From positions 806,001 through 870,000 of the forward strand of contig JAOTON010000767.1 in assembly GCA_034440635.1 (NCBI GenBank): a stretch of 64,000 nucleotides of DNA, in the 5' to 3' direction. Numbering within the stretch: position 1 is the first letter of the stretch; every line of letters begins with the position of its first letter. The notes under the pieces are model-generated. The model was not told the origin of the DNA. It saw only the letters and a list, made by a program, of their open reading frames with translations, and made no database searches. Source of the DNA: Lepas anatifera (lineage: Eukaryota > Arthropoda > Thecostraca > Lepadidae). Below are positions 48,761 through 59,314 of the stretch, in pieces. The position numbers were made by a program, and so were the translations under genes.

Positions 48761-49829
48761 ATAACACATATCAGCACTCCCATCAGCCGCACGGACAAAT
48801 TCGGCTGACGGCGATGCTGTCACAAAACACATTCCACTGGAGAGCAAACTATTCGCTCGCACGTGACCCCGCCTTGCGTGTTGGGCAGGCGAGGCTCATC
48901 TGTCTGTCCCCGACGTAGACAGACACAAGCACCAATACGAGAATTGATGTGTCTGATTGTGAACTGTGCCTAGTTCGGAGGAGGGCAATGCAGCAGTCAT
49001 TGTTGACGGGTGGGCACACATTTCTAAATGTGCTACGGACTGCATCCGATTAAATGTCCTCGTTATGTCCACCAGAGTCCATTAGAATCCCCGCCGAAAA
49101 CGTGGCCGGCAGGTCGTGAAACTCGGCTCTAGTCTATTGATCTCGCATGTTCTAAGACGACTGCTGAGAAGTGCTGGCGCATCGTCATTGTTAGGAAAAT
49201 TATGGCAAAAATGACCATTATCTGCCACTGACATATTGGTGGTTTAGATCAGTTTATACTTTTTAGATTGCATTTACTCAGCCTGAGTGGTGATCATGAG
49301 CTGAATGCCGAACAGACATCTCTCGTTATCTCTTGTTAACGCATCTCCAACAGCAAAGAACCAGCGGCATATAAGGGTCATTTCTGCAATAATTTATAGT
49401 GTTTGCTAAAGTAATTGCAGAAGTGTTTGCACTAGACTACTAATAATGATCGCTTCTGACGCAATAGCCCTTTATAGGGCTTAACATGTTAATGACTGAC
49501 GAAATGAGCATTACTTACCAATTGTTTCTTGACATTTTAGATGCATTAACAAACAAAAAAGCGACACAACTGTTTAACACTCAGCGCATGTATTCGTACC
49601 AGAATCTTACGAAAAAAACTAGTGCAGAATCCTGATTCTCTCCGCACAGATTCTTCGTCAATATATCGTTTTTCAAAAGAATTCGCACGACATGACGTCA
49701 TTTGTATTCATTTCATGTATTCACCTGATGTACAACTCCATCATTACCAAGCGGCACTGCGCAATAAACTGATATAATAAGCAGTCACTGTAACTACTGC
49801 AAGAGGCGTCGATCAATGCGATGCCAGGG
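48761..49829. other. Intron 10 segment, no other feature
   Basis: Unique-looking non-coding sequence. Nothing recognised. Confidence 0.5.
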
Positions 49830-50235
49830 AAGCTCTCGCCAGCGCAGCTGCTGCAGTGTACAGCTGCAGATCTCTGTGGGGGCACACATGGGAGTCGCCA
49901 GCTGCTGCAGTACACAGCTGTAGATCTCTGTGGGAGGCACACATGGGAGTCGCCAGCTGCTGCAGTACACAGCTGCAGATCTCTGTGGGAGGCACACATG
50001 GGAGTCGCCAGCTGCTGCAGTACACAGCTGCAGATCTCTGTGGGGGGCACACATAGGAGTCGCCAGCTGCTGCAGTACACAGCTGCAGATCTCTGTGGGG
50101 GGCACACATGGGAGTCGCCAGCTGCTGCAGTGCACAGCTGCAGATCTCTGTGGGGGCACACATGGGAGTCGGCAGCTGCTGCAGTACACGGCTGCAGATC
50201 TCTGTGGGGGCACACATGGGAGTCGCCAACGGGGA
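49830..50235 (-). repeat. ~54-bp minisatellite with an acceptor-like site per unit (~8 copies)
   Basis: On the gene strand: CTGGCGACTCCCATGTGTGC, CCCCACAG|AGATCTGCAG, CTGTGTACTGCAGCAG. Each unit contains a good acceptor (TGTGTGCCCCCACAG|AG). It lies in intron 10, but no PPP4R4 residues are missing here, so there is no matching known exon. PstI (CTGCAG) and BglII (AGATCT) hexamers recur. Confidence 0.92.
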
Positions 50236-50486
50236 AACGGAGCGACAAGGCCCTCACCTTTTAATTGGAATATTTTCATATATCAGCTCGTCTGAACGGA
50301 TTTACCGACACCAGGAACGTTACAAGGAGTCTAAATCTGAATATATATTACCTTCCTTTCGAAAGTTCGCTTTTCTGACAGTGAGGAGTTTTCACTGAAA
50401 ACTGTTTCTACCGACCTTCAGTCAGTGGAGAAGCTCTCGGGGAATATAAAGCACGGATCCAAGGGGCGAATGCGGCGGCTGGAAGC

Positions 50487-50719
50487 ACCTGCAAAATTGT
50501 GCTTGAGCCCCCACAAATAGGTAATCCCCAGATCGTTTCGCCGTAGAATATTGTCGATGTATCACTATTCGCTCTTCGCAGACAGGACAAATTGGAGACA
50601 GATTCTGTCTCCAATTTGCCCTGTCTGCGAAGAGCGAATAGTGATACATCGACAATATTCTACGGCGAAACGATCTGGGGATTACCTATTTGTGGGGGCT
50701 CAAGCAAAATTTTGCAGGT
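50487..50719. repeat. 233-bp near-perfect palindrome
   Basis: Symmetric about 50603 (GGAGACAGA t TCTGTCTCC). The arms run 50487-50602 and 50604-50719 with only a few mismatches (for example GTGCTTGAGC versus GCTCAAGCAA). No spacer apart from the single central base. It sits in intron 10 and its right arm leads into a SINE-like tail. Confidence 0.95.
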
Positions 50720-50875
50720 AAGCCACTGGTCCCGGGTTCAAGTCCCGGCGGAGCCTCTGAATAGGTCGATCTGATCCCCAAAATCCCTTCCGACAGGGTG
50801 AGAGTTGGCGACGCCGTATGACCCTGGCAGTTGGTGCGTCGTTAAACCCCAACAATTATTATTATTATTATAAGG
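50720..50875 (+). mobile_element. SINE-like sequence with a B-box-like motif and ATT tail
   Basis: CCCGGGTTCAAGTCCCGG (B-box-like), then GGCAGTTGGTGCGTCGTTAA, ACCCC and (ATT)n. The GTTAAAC...microsatellite ending is shared with the SINE at 54588-54800. The head is replaced by the palindrome. Confidence 0.55.
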
Positions 50876-51883
50876 AGACAGAATCTGGTCCCAAAAATAT
50901 ACGAAGGCCGTCCTTACGTGAATTCTTCTTTATTAAGAAGTGCGGGTAGTGGCGCCCTGCTTCAGTGGTATTGTTTGAAGAGAGACACTGAGAAATTCAC
51001 CCTTTCCCTGGCGGCATCCCCCCTTCCTGGCAGGGAATTTTTCCGTCAGCGTTGTTTTAAACGGCATCGAAGACAGCCACACTTGTATAATCCCAAAGGC
51101 ACTTCTCACGAAACAAAAGGGCGCCCCAAAATAGCCGATTTGCCACCCTTAACCACCTTTAACCCTTTCCACCCTTAACGAAATCCTGGATCCATCCCTC
51201 AAGAAGATGCATCATGCTCCTACCGTTTCGATGTCAGCATACCTGGCAGTATTTCTCGCCGCCACCTTTCCTGCTGTATCGCAAAGGTGATCTAATGGCT
51301 AGAACTCCAAAACAGCCGCTCTTGCGAGTTGGTAAACATTCTCCGGTTCCCATAAATCACTCCAAACACTTCACAATGAATAATTCAAGCTCCCACAAAG
51401 GTGTGAATTTCCACAAAAACTATCAATATAAATCAGCTTGAAGAACGCCTTAAGTCAACGGAGAAAATATAGCTCACAGGGGAAATAAGCCGCAATGCCT
51501 AGCTCTAAAGTAGCAGGTCAATGCGAGCTCTGGTGTCCCCGTCGGGGCTTTAAAACGTTTTAATTTCCAGACGCATCGGAAAACGACCACGGCTGGACGT
51601 TTCCGTTACTGGATGGATGTTCGCAGTCGGTTCACATTGCGTTACAATAGGTTGTCCCAGCTTCAACTTCGATGATTCACATGAAAATACCCTTTCTGTG
51701 ACTTGTGAGTACCTCTGAACTCTACATTAACATAGTAAATGTAACAATTAATAACGTATTTTGTACAAATCAAACTTATCTTAACAAAGTATACTCAGTC
51801 AAAACACGTGTCAGTGCTGAGGCCAATCCACACTTACAGCTACATTTCCCACACCCCGACCTCCCACCTGTTCTCTACACTAC
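50876..51883. other. Intron 10 segment with degenerate element sequence
   Basis: 50900-51190 carries GGCGCCCTGC, GGGCGCCCC and a solo TCCTGGATCC end near 51185, like the degenerate elements at 4890 and 62990. The rest is featureless. Confidence 0.45.
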
Positions 51884-52042
51884 CTTGGCGCTGGGGCCGA
51901 GCACGCCGTGGCGGACGAAGGTGCTGAGGGTGAGCGGCAGCCGCTCCACCACCGCCGCCAGCACGTCCACGTTGTCGTCCTTCAGCAGGTGCACCAGCTC
52001 CGAGTGGACCTGCCGCACGCTGGCGCCCAGCAGCCGACACAC
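51884..52042 (-). CDS. PPP4R4: PPP4R4-like exon 10
   Basis: 159 bp, 53 codons, residues about 395-447: VCRLLGASVRQVHSELVHLL, KDDNVDVLAAVVERLPLTLS, TFVRHGVLGPSAK. Acceptor CTCCGGCAG, donor AAG|GTAGTG (a weaker donor). Aligns with the human SKLLNSGVYLIHKELITLLQ DESLEVLDALIDHLPEILEL region, so this is a HEAT helix pair. Phase 0 at both ends. Confidence 0.92.
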
Positions 52043-52861
52043 CTGCCGGAGGCGGCCGGGGCTGTGAGCCGAGCCTCCCGGGAACTCCAGGCCGTGGTGA
52101 CGGAGCACGGGGGTTGTACAGGGTCAAGCTGCGCCACGGAGCGACTGTGCAGGCTAGAGAAGAACAGAGGTGGCTTTCCAGTCTGTGCCAAAGCCGTCAC
52201 CATGGGAAGAGAGAACTGAATAAAGCAAAAGACAAGTAGAAGACCCGCGGAGGGGAATCATCCCAGCTTGCGAAAGTCAGCCCAAAATGGCTGAGTCACA
52301 CCTATGAAGCGAACTCTGTACAATTTCACGTCATTAATCGCGTAAAACGACAGATATCACTTTCACTTGACCGGCACTGGTGACTTGAGCTGATATGGCC
52401 CAACCCTAAAATATTGGGGAAAGTTGCGGAATCGATCAAGAATAAGGTGTGGCAAGTACGGAGGCGCTTCACGCCGCCGTTTTTTTAGTGCCGCAGGAAA
52501 ACCCGAGGCGGTGTTCAAACACCCCCTCAACGGGGCGAGGGATAACAACCTACTCCCACCGAATACGATTGAAATGAGAACGAATACATTAAGAAGAAAG
52601 ACACTTTCTATACAGATTGAATAGTTAGTTCTATAATAAATGTTTAAATTATCGTAACATATGTATAGTTAATAGGGTGGTTCTAGATATTTATCCACCA
52701 TGGTATTTTCTCTTGGTATATAGTACTTAGCGTCTTTAGCACAAACCAGTGTCTGTGCGAACGCGCACTGGGTTGAGGATACCAACATGAATATTGTTGA
52801 GGGCCCCTATGAAGTGCAATACAAATAATCAAATAAGAATAGCATCCCCTGTGCGCGCCGT
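52043..52861. other. Intron 9 segment, no other feature
   Basis: Non-coding between the exon 10 acceptor and the exon 9 donor array. Nothing recognised. Confidence 0.55.
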
Positions 52862-53563
52862 GGCTACGTGTCACCTCGTGAAACCCGCCATCGAATCCGC
52901 TCCTCCCTGCTCTACCTAAACCTAACGCCATGTGACCCGGCGTAGAACCCGCCCCTCCTCTGCTCTGTCTGCGCCTCACCTCGTGAAACCCGGCATCAAT
53001 CTCACCCCTCCCTGCTTTGTCTGCACCTCACCTCGTGAAACCCGGCGTAGAATCCGCCCCTCCCTGCTTTTTGAAATTTTTGTCTGCGCCTACTCGTGAA
53101 ACCCGACGTAGAACCCGCCCCTCCCTGCTGTCTGCACCTCACCTCGTGAAACCCGGCATCATTCCCCTCCTGCTTTGTCTGCCCTCCTCGTGAAACCCGG
53201 CGTGATCCGCCCCTCCCTGCTTCTGCGCCTCATCTCGTGAAACCCGACGTGAACCCGCCCCTCCCTGCTTCTGCACCTCACCTCATGAAACCCGACGTGA
53301 ACCCAGTACCCACCCTCCCTGCTCTGTCTGCACCTCCATCGTGAAACCCGGCGTAGAACCCAGTACCCACCCCTCCCTGCTTTGTCTGCACCTCACCTCG
53401 TGAACCCGGCATCAAACTCACCCTCCCTGCTGTCTGCACCTCACCTCGTGAAACCCGACGTAGAACCCAGTACCCGCCCCTCCCTGCTCTGTCTGCACCT
53501 CACCTCGTGAAAAGCGACGTAGAACCCAGTACCCACCCCTCCCCTGCTCTGTCTGCGCCCCAC
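52862..53563 (-). repeat. Donor-site minisatellite after exon 9 (~13 copies)
   Basis: A ~52-base unit (44-63). On the gene strand: GCCGGGTTTCACGAG|GTGAG, GTGCAGACAAAGCAGGGAGG, then a variable GGTGAGATTGAT or GGCGGGTTCTAC segment. Exon 9 itself ends GCCGGCTTTCACGAG|GTGGGG and continues CGCAGACAGAGCAGGGGAGG, so the real junction is unit one. Most copies have a better donor (GTGAGG) than the real one (GTGGGG). Copies far from the exon are more diverged. Confidence 0.95.
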
Positions 53564-53761
53564 CTCGTGAAAGCCGGCGGCCACCAGGCGGCGGACGGGC
53601 GGGTGCGGGTCGAAGACCAGGTCGGTGAAGGTGGCGTGCAGGTTGGCTCGGCTGAGGTCGCCCTCCGCCAGCAGCAGCATCGCCGGGAAGTTGAAGGCGC
53701 AGGCCTCGCAGCACTCCCTGTACCGCTCGCTGGGGTCCAGCTGGGGTACCAGGTCTGGCAT
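53564..53761 (-). CDS. PPP4R4: PPP4R4-like exon 9
   Basis: 198 bp, exactly 66 codons, residues about 329-394. It starts MPDLVPQLDPSERYRECCEA and contains CAFNFPAMLLLAEGDLSRAN, ATFTDLVFDPHPPVRRLVAA and GFHE. Acceptor TTCTCTCAG, donor GAG|GTGGGG. Matches the human KNCAYNFPAMIVFVDPKNF through PEVPVRYTIAICFYEV segment. Copies of its last ~15 bases plus the donor form the array at 52862-53563. Confidence 0.93.
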
Positions 53762-54587
53762 CTGAGAGAACCGGGGACGCGGTCTTCACTGAGCACGGGG
53801 GGTCTTTAACGCAGGTCAGGTGGGACAGCAGACGCTGAGAGAATGGAGACGTTTTGTTGGTGAATGTGTATGATAACACAGAACTTAGTAAAGCCCGAAC
53901 GCTGGGCTCGAGGTTACCCAGAATAGCCTGTGCCATGCTGCCGTGTCAAGAAATAATGGGTATATCCCATGTATTGTCAATGAGAAATGCCATTTTTTCG
54001 TCTACATGACAGCAATGTCCAATGTTCAACGATTGCCGAATTTTCCGCACACAGTTATTCATTAGTATAAAATATTTACGCCAATCGCTGGTAAAACTCT
54101 ATCGGAGAGCTTAACATCTGATCACGGCCCAGGTACAACTGTGAACGGAAGCAACTCGATAGCTCTCGCTCTGATACGATTTCGAAAGGGCGCCACTGCT
54201 GCTCCTTGAACACATCCGGTGCTGAGTGGATTCCTCCCGAAACAGTGGGTGGAAGCTAATACCGGATTGAGGAGCCTCGAAGAATTATAAACCCGTGTTC
54301 AAATGAAAAGTTCGCTATTTACCAGTAAAATTAAGCGGCAGTGGCCACTGATAATGTTACAGAACCTGGCCCTTGGTCCGATGCCACTGCAAACAGTCAC
54401 TTAGATCGTACTGAAAACTAATACCAACCAGCTAATAAATATCTTGGTCACGAAAAATGCAATTTATCATATCTAACACCAAGCGGAACACACAGTTAGG
54501 AGTGTAGGATGGAACGCAACAAGCAAAACCCATGAGACTGACTCGCAGAAAATGCTGGGAGAGAGTGTAGCTTGTAGTACATGTGTA
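53762..54587. other. Intron 8 segment, no other feature
   Basis: Featureless between the exon 9 acceptor and the SINE. Confidence 0.5.
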
Positions 54588-54800
54588 GCCGCCCCGGTAG
54601 CTAAGTTGGTAGAACGTTGGGCTCCGGCCCGCTGCTCAGAAGCATGCAGTTGCAGTGTATGTCCAGGCTTGGGATCGCTTCCCCTGAGACGCTCCGGCGC
54701 TCAATAGTTTACCCGACGTACAGGTCGGCTGGCAACTGACTGGTGAGATGGCGACCTGAGCGGGGCGGCCGTTCCTGTGCTTTGTGGGACGTTAAACTTT
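54588..54800 (+). mobile_element. tRNA-derived SINE, antisense to the gene
   Basis: Head GCCGCCCCGGTAGCTAAGTT, then GGTAGAACG (A box); B-box-like CTTGGGATCGCTTCC; body with CTGGTGAGATGGCGACCTGA; end TGTGGGACGTTAAACTTTGG. The layout is typical of invertebrate tRNA-SINEs. It lies in intron 8. Confidence 0.75.
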
Positions 54801-55945
54801 GGCTTCTAAATCAATCCTTCATTGTGGGAGTTGCACATTCGGGTGGTGGGGTCGGGGTCTCCTTGACAAGTCCATTGATGACTTTAGTGAGACTCCGACT
54901 CCAACAGCCGAACTGGGAACAACTTGGACAAAAATTTATATAAAAATATATGAATTCAAACTTAATTCCCACCAGATCCCACTTGTGCAGTTCGCCCCTC
55001 GGTCAAGCTAAAGAACAGCTCAATACAATCCGTAAACACCGGAGGTGATATTTACGGCTGTATTTTCGTCGGATCTGGAACACATAAAACTGTTCACGTG
55101 TCACAGACACCCCAGAAAGCTCCCACACTAAACCCCATAAATTCCTCAGGCGAGTCACCACGCCACCGTGCTTTTCAGTCAGAAACAAACGGCCAATCAA
55201 TTATGTCGCGCCTCTTTCATGCACGCGGGGATCGATCCAAGCCTCAACGGCGCCAAGACACACTGGTGTGAGCTTTTGGCAGACATTGATTTTACAGCCT
55301 TCCGCGCCCTTAGTGATTGTCGCCGAGACTAAGTGACGGTTTTAGGTGCGGCCCGTGCACGGCGTGTGGCCGCGGGTTGTTACCATCGCGGTGCGGTATT
55401 TGTGAATGCAGCGTGCATTAGCGTTTCTTACACCACACAAGGCGCAAACTGTGATTGCAGACGTCACACCCCGGACAGCACAACACACAACACCGAGGAC
55501 TGGCGATGGAATCCTCCTCCGGGTGGGGGACCAAGTTCCCAGTGAACTTGCAAAAATGTTGTTAATTAGCAAAGGATTGATAAATGGGTGATATGTGACG
55601 GAGCGTTTCTCGGTGGTACTCTAGAGTAAACGTTACAAAATATATGAATATCTCAAATAAAACCAAATGAAATGCTACATTTCTGATTTGTCAGCGAAAT
55701 GCACAGTCGGATTCTATTATATGGTGCCGGACCATCCTAGACAGATGCTAAGAATCGTCCCGTTGGATCTTTGGAGCACCCCAGTGATGACCATTATGCT
55801 GATTATTAAACGTGAGATTGTCAAATCTCCTAACCCGGCATCCTAGCTCAGCACACATACAGTCATACTCATCGACAGAAACCTAATCACACTATAAGCA
55901 GCGCAAGACGGACGTTTCCCAGTCGTGTATCCCATTCCCCCGTAC
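54801..55945. other. Intron 8 segment, with a short repeat shared with intron 7
   Basis: About 55545-55610 (TTAGCAAAGGATTGATAAAT, then GGGTGATATGTGACGGAG) recurs at about 56378-56422 on the other side of exon 8. No gene is seen. Confidence 0.5.
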
Positions 55946-56052
55946 CGGATTGAGCTCGTTGCGGGCGGCCGCCGCCTTGTGCAGGTTCTTCAGTCGCGCC
56001 ACATTGCCGTAGAAGTCGAGGAAGGTCTGCTTCTGTTCCACGCTGAGGTACT
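55946..56052 (-). CDS. PPP4R4: PPP4R4-like exon 8
   Basis: 107 bp, residues about 292-328: EYLSVEQKQTFLDFYGNVAR, then LKNLHKAAAARNELNP. Acceptor TGCTGAGCAG and donor GTACGG. Corresponds to the human FTPDQHLRFLEFYKKLCTLG region (helical F.DFY/FLEFY core). Phase 1 in, phase 0 out. Introns on both sides are free of tandem arrays next to this exon. Confidence 0.88.
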
Positions 56053-56689
56053 CTGCTCAGCAGGAAACAGTACTACCGTCAGACAAGCTGGCTAGTTCCT
56101 GGGCTTAAACACACGCCAACCGTCACAAAGTATCGCGCCCGCCGCAACACCGGCAGCGCATATGGCCACAACAATGTGTGTTTGGTACGCAGCAAAGACG
56201 GGAGCAGCCAACTCAGTGACCTGGGTAGGTGGGAGCTTTGGCCGTGAGATCTTCCGCGCTATAGCGATCTGGCCACGGATGAAGAAGCGGATAACATTTC
56301 TAGAGGACTGGGTGACGGATGCAAGATACGGTTTCCACAGGGTAGAGGAAAGGCTTTCGGTTAGCTTGCAAACAAAATTGTTGATTAGTAAAGGCTTGAT
56401 AGATGGGTGATATGTGACGGAGAGTCAAACGAACATTTGACCGCTCAGAGCGGTGAAAGGCACAGGGGGCCAGGCAGTGTAGCTTTAAGTAAGAAAAAGG
56501 GCGTCCATTGGCGACTGAGCAGCTTTTTTCCACATAGTATATCAGCTTGATACAACTTGATACAAAAACATCCTCTCACTGTAAAAACGCAACGCTCACT
56601 CGACATAGTACGCCGATGTAATACGATTTCTGAGCGCCCATACAGCAAGTAGCACCAGATCAAGCCAACGACCTGCCGCCCCCGCCCTG
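56053..56689. other. Intron 7 segment, no gene
   Basis: Contains the second copy of the GGGTGATATGTGACGGAG repeat (to about 56422). Otherwise featureless. Confidence 0.5.
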
Positions 56690-57350
56690 CCCCCCCCACC
56701 TCCCCTCGCTCATCACCCCTGTGCCGGGACCAGCAGTCCGCCCCCTCCCCCCTCATCACCCCTGTGCCGGGACCAGCAGTCCGCCCCCCTCTCCCCTCAT
56801 CACCCCTGTGCCGGGACCAGCAGTCCGCCCCCTCATCACCCCTGTACCGGGACCAGCAGCCGCCCCCTCCCCCTCATCACCCCTGTGCCGGGACCAGCAG
56901 TCCGCCCCTCCCCCTCATCACCCCTGTACCGGGACCAGCAGTCCGCCCCCTCCCCCTCATCACCCCTGTGCCGGGACCAGCAGTCCGCCCCACCCCCTCC
57001 CCCTCATCACCCCTGTGCCGGGACCAGCAGTCCGCCCCACCCCTCCCCCTCATCACCCCTGTACCGGGACCAGCAGTCCGCCCCACCCCTCCCCCTCATC
57101 ACCCCTGTGCCGGGACCAGCAGTCCCCCACCCCCTCCCCCTCATCACCCCTGTGCCGGGACCAGCAGTCCCCCAACGCCCCTCCCCCTCATCACCCCTGT
57201 ACCGGGACCAGCAGTCCGCCCCCCCTCATCACCCCTGTACCGGGACCAGCAGTCCCCCCCACCTCCCCCTCACTCATCACCCCTGTGCCGGGACCAGCAG
57301 TCCGCCCCCTCCCCCTCATCACCCCTGTGCCGGGACCAGCAGACCGCCCC
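56690..57350 (-). repeat. ~40-bp GC-rich minisatellite starting just after the exon 7 donor (~15 copies)
   Basis: On the gene strand: GGCGGACTGCTGGTCCCGGC, ACAGGGGTGATGAGGGGGAG. The first unit begins within about 8 bases of the GTCAGT donor (GTGGGGGCGGTCTGCTGGTC). Unlike the arrays at exons 9 and 14, the unit does not include exon sequence. Variants are mainly in the G-run length and CACAGG versus TACAGG. Confidence 0.93.
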
Positions 57351-57357
57351 CACTGAC

Positions 57358-57481
57358 CGTTGAGACCGGCGCAGAGTCTGCCCAGCAGACGCGCGATGAC
57401 CGGCAGGGACGAAGTCACGCGCCTCGTAGCTCGACTCGCACACCTTGGTCGCCAGCGGGATGATGGTCTGCGTGCACGTCT
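57358..57481 (-). CDS. PPP4R4: PPP4R4-like exon 7, contains a one-base frame slip
   Basis: 124 bp, residues about 251-292. Acceptor TCGCGGCAG, donor GTCAGT. The first part reads TCTQTIIPLATKVCESSYEA. The second part, in the next frame, reads SLPVIARLLGRLCAGLNG. Both halves match consecutive human sequence (SQTILPLVKSFCEKSFKA followed by SLSFHLGKLCHGLYG). The switch falls at about 57425-57432, and removing one base there would restore the frame and the family length. A GC-rich minisatellite begins a few bases past the donor. Confidence 0.85.
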
Positions 57482-58442
57482 CTGCCGCGAGCCAACAGCT
57501 GGTGACGCAGCTGAACCCCATGTGTCGCACGTGACACGTACTGCTATGTTATGTCGCCTGATAGTTAGTCGAATTACGTAAGCGTTACTGCATATCAGGT
57601 TGCAGACTGTATCAAGTCATATTCCACAAAGGCCTGTCAAGTCAATGATCTGTTTCACCCTGTGTAAGAAACCGGCTTCAAAATGTTGCATTTTTGGCTC
57701 AACGATCAAACTTTTACGATCCCTGCCGGTTTTCAGACCAACCGACTATGCAACGCGCTGCGGAAACCTTCCGTGTAATGTACCAACGTCCGCTTGAAAG
57801 ACCTACCGGAAACCGAAATTGACTCCAATAGCATGGCGACGAAACACGCTGGATCAACTTAGAAGTGAAGCAGCCTCTTAGCAGCAATGCAAAAGTACGC
57901 AACATAACAATTCAACCCATGATCCATTCTAAGGCCTGCGCCTCATTGTTTTGCATGTTTTTCCAAGTGAAACATGAAGCAAAATTTGTATTTTAAAATA
58001 CAGAAATAGAGAGGAAAGCGCGGATACGGAGGGCGCTCTAATACAGATATAGGACTTGTTCCAGCACCTCATCTAACCCCCTTCAAATCTCCTCCAGCAC
58101 ATGTAGAACATTCCTATAGAACTCTTCTGTCCAATAGGAAGCCAGATAAGAGCACTCTTCTTTTTTGTGAGAAAGTTTGAGGAGGTTGGAGGGAGCACTG
58201 GAATAAGCCCATACATGGACCCCGTCTCCAACATATCCGTACTCGTTCCCTGGTTATGTTAATGACGCCACGACAGAGCAGAACAGGGCAGCAGTACATT
58301 CTCTTCTGCATGTAGAGAATCTGAAGGTATCAGTTCCCGATATTAGGTCAGCGACGGTTTAACATTCTTAACAACACTGAGCTACGACACATACCGACCG
58401 TTTCGGCCTCCGTCACGGTTCTGTCTGGCTGCAGTTCCTCAC
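57482..58442. other. Intron 6, no other feature
   Basis: Unremarkable non-coding sequence between the exon 7 acceptor and the exon 6 donor. Confidence 0.55.
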
Positions 58443-58557
58443 CGTCATCCAGAATGTCCAGCATCTCGACAAGTGTGCGGAAGGCAGCCAGCCGGACCGT
58501 GACCTCCTCGTCACTCGCCAGCTCCACTAGCTCCGGGATGATGGCAGCGCGCGTCTC
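58443..58557 (-). CDS. PPP4R4: PPP4R4-like exon 6
   Basis: 115 bp, residues about 214-251: ETRAAIIPELVELASDEEVT, then VRLAAFRTLVEMLDILDD. Acceptor GTGCTTCAG and donor G|GTGAGG. The VRLAAF.TLV..LDI core is nearly invariant in PPP4R4. The aligned human segment needs one more residue between exons 5 and 6, consistent with a single base lost from the G run right after the acceptor. Ends in phase 1, matching exon 7. Confidence 0.92.
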
Positions 58558-58986
58558 CTGAAGCACAGGTTGCCATCGCCGTCACTAGATGGCAGAAGCT
58601 GTCGGCATAGCGCACTAGCCTACACTGGACGGGTTTGTCAGGGACTGGAGGTCACAGAGAGAAGAAAAATGAGCAAACTATACCTAACCCAGCTTTGTGC
58701 ATTATATGAACTCTGACCTGAGATTTTAGGAGTTTATTTTGCACGGACAAAGCTTTCCACGAAAAAAGACTTGAAACACGCACGGACGATACGAAGCTTA
58801 TTTCCTATGAGCGGGATATCTAAGAAACAATGGATATTTTACTTTACCTTAACATTTCAGCTCATCAAAGCCATCCCTCCTCGACAAACCGGTAAACTAT
58901 TAACTATTAAATCAACCACACGTTATCACATAATCCTGTCATTTTCCTCAATACCACATAAGTATAGGATCAGGGGCAGTATTTAC
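58558..58986. other. Intron 5, no other feature
   Basis: AT-rich non-coding sequence. I looked here for an alternative exon 6 start that would repair the phase and found none: the only other upstream AG with a pyrimidine tract gives the wrong frame. Confidence 0.55.
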
Positions 58987-59100
58987 CTGAGGTCCCAGCC
59001 CCTGGCCACGGGCCCAAGCTGGGCGCACATGGCGGCCCGCACTTCGCAGTCCACGTCCTGACACAGGGACTGCACGCTCGCCAGCAGCTCCGTCTGGATC
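58987..59100 (-). CDS. PPP4R4: PPP4R4-like exon 5
   Basis: 114 bp, residues about 175-212: TIQTELLASVQSLCQDVDCE, then VRAAMCAQLGPVARGWDL. Acceptor CTGCGCGCAG and donor AG|GTAAAT. SLCQDV..EVR..MC.QL is a family hallmark. The exon ends in phase 2, but exon 6 only makes sense starting in phase 0, so one base appears to be missing at the junction. No alternative GT in this exon repairs the frame. Confidence 0.9.
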
Positions 59101-59314
59101 CTGCGCGCAGGGTCTGAATGTCAGAGATCGTACCGTTGTCCACACATCGAAACACACACGGCATGATTTACTATTATCGCCTACGACATATGGCTCCTTG
59201 ACATGATCCATCGGGCCTCTGCACAACCGTTTGCGTAACACTAAGATATCAATCTGTCCACCGATTTTTTATCATTAAAAATTTGACTGTGTCCGAATTA
59301 CAGCCAACACTCAC

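Noticed and set aside
50735..50760. tRNA remnant (GGTTCAAGTCCCGG)
   Set aside because: Only a B-box-like motif is present, with no A box upstream because the palindrome replaces it. Called as a SINE-like tail instead.
56721..57463. Proline-rich open frames of ~200 codons in three phases (plus)
   Set aside because: Product of the ~40-bp GC-rich minisatellite. No family resemblance, and it overlaps the complement of exon 7.
58348..58442. Extension of exon 6 past GTGAGG (frame continues to GTCG|GTATGT)
   Set aside because: The extension adds residues absent from the family, while the earlier donor gives a perfect phase and alignment with exon 7.
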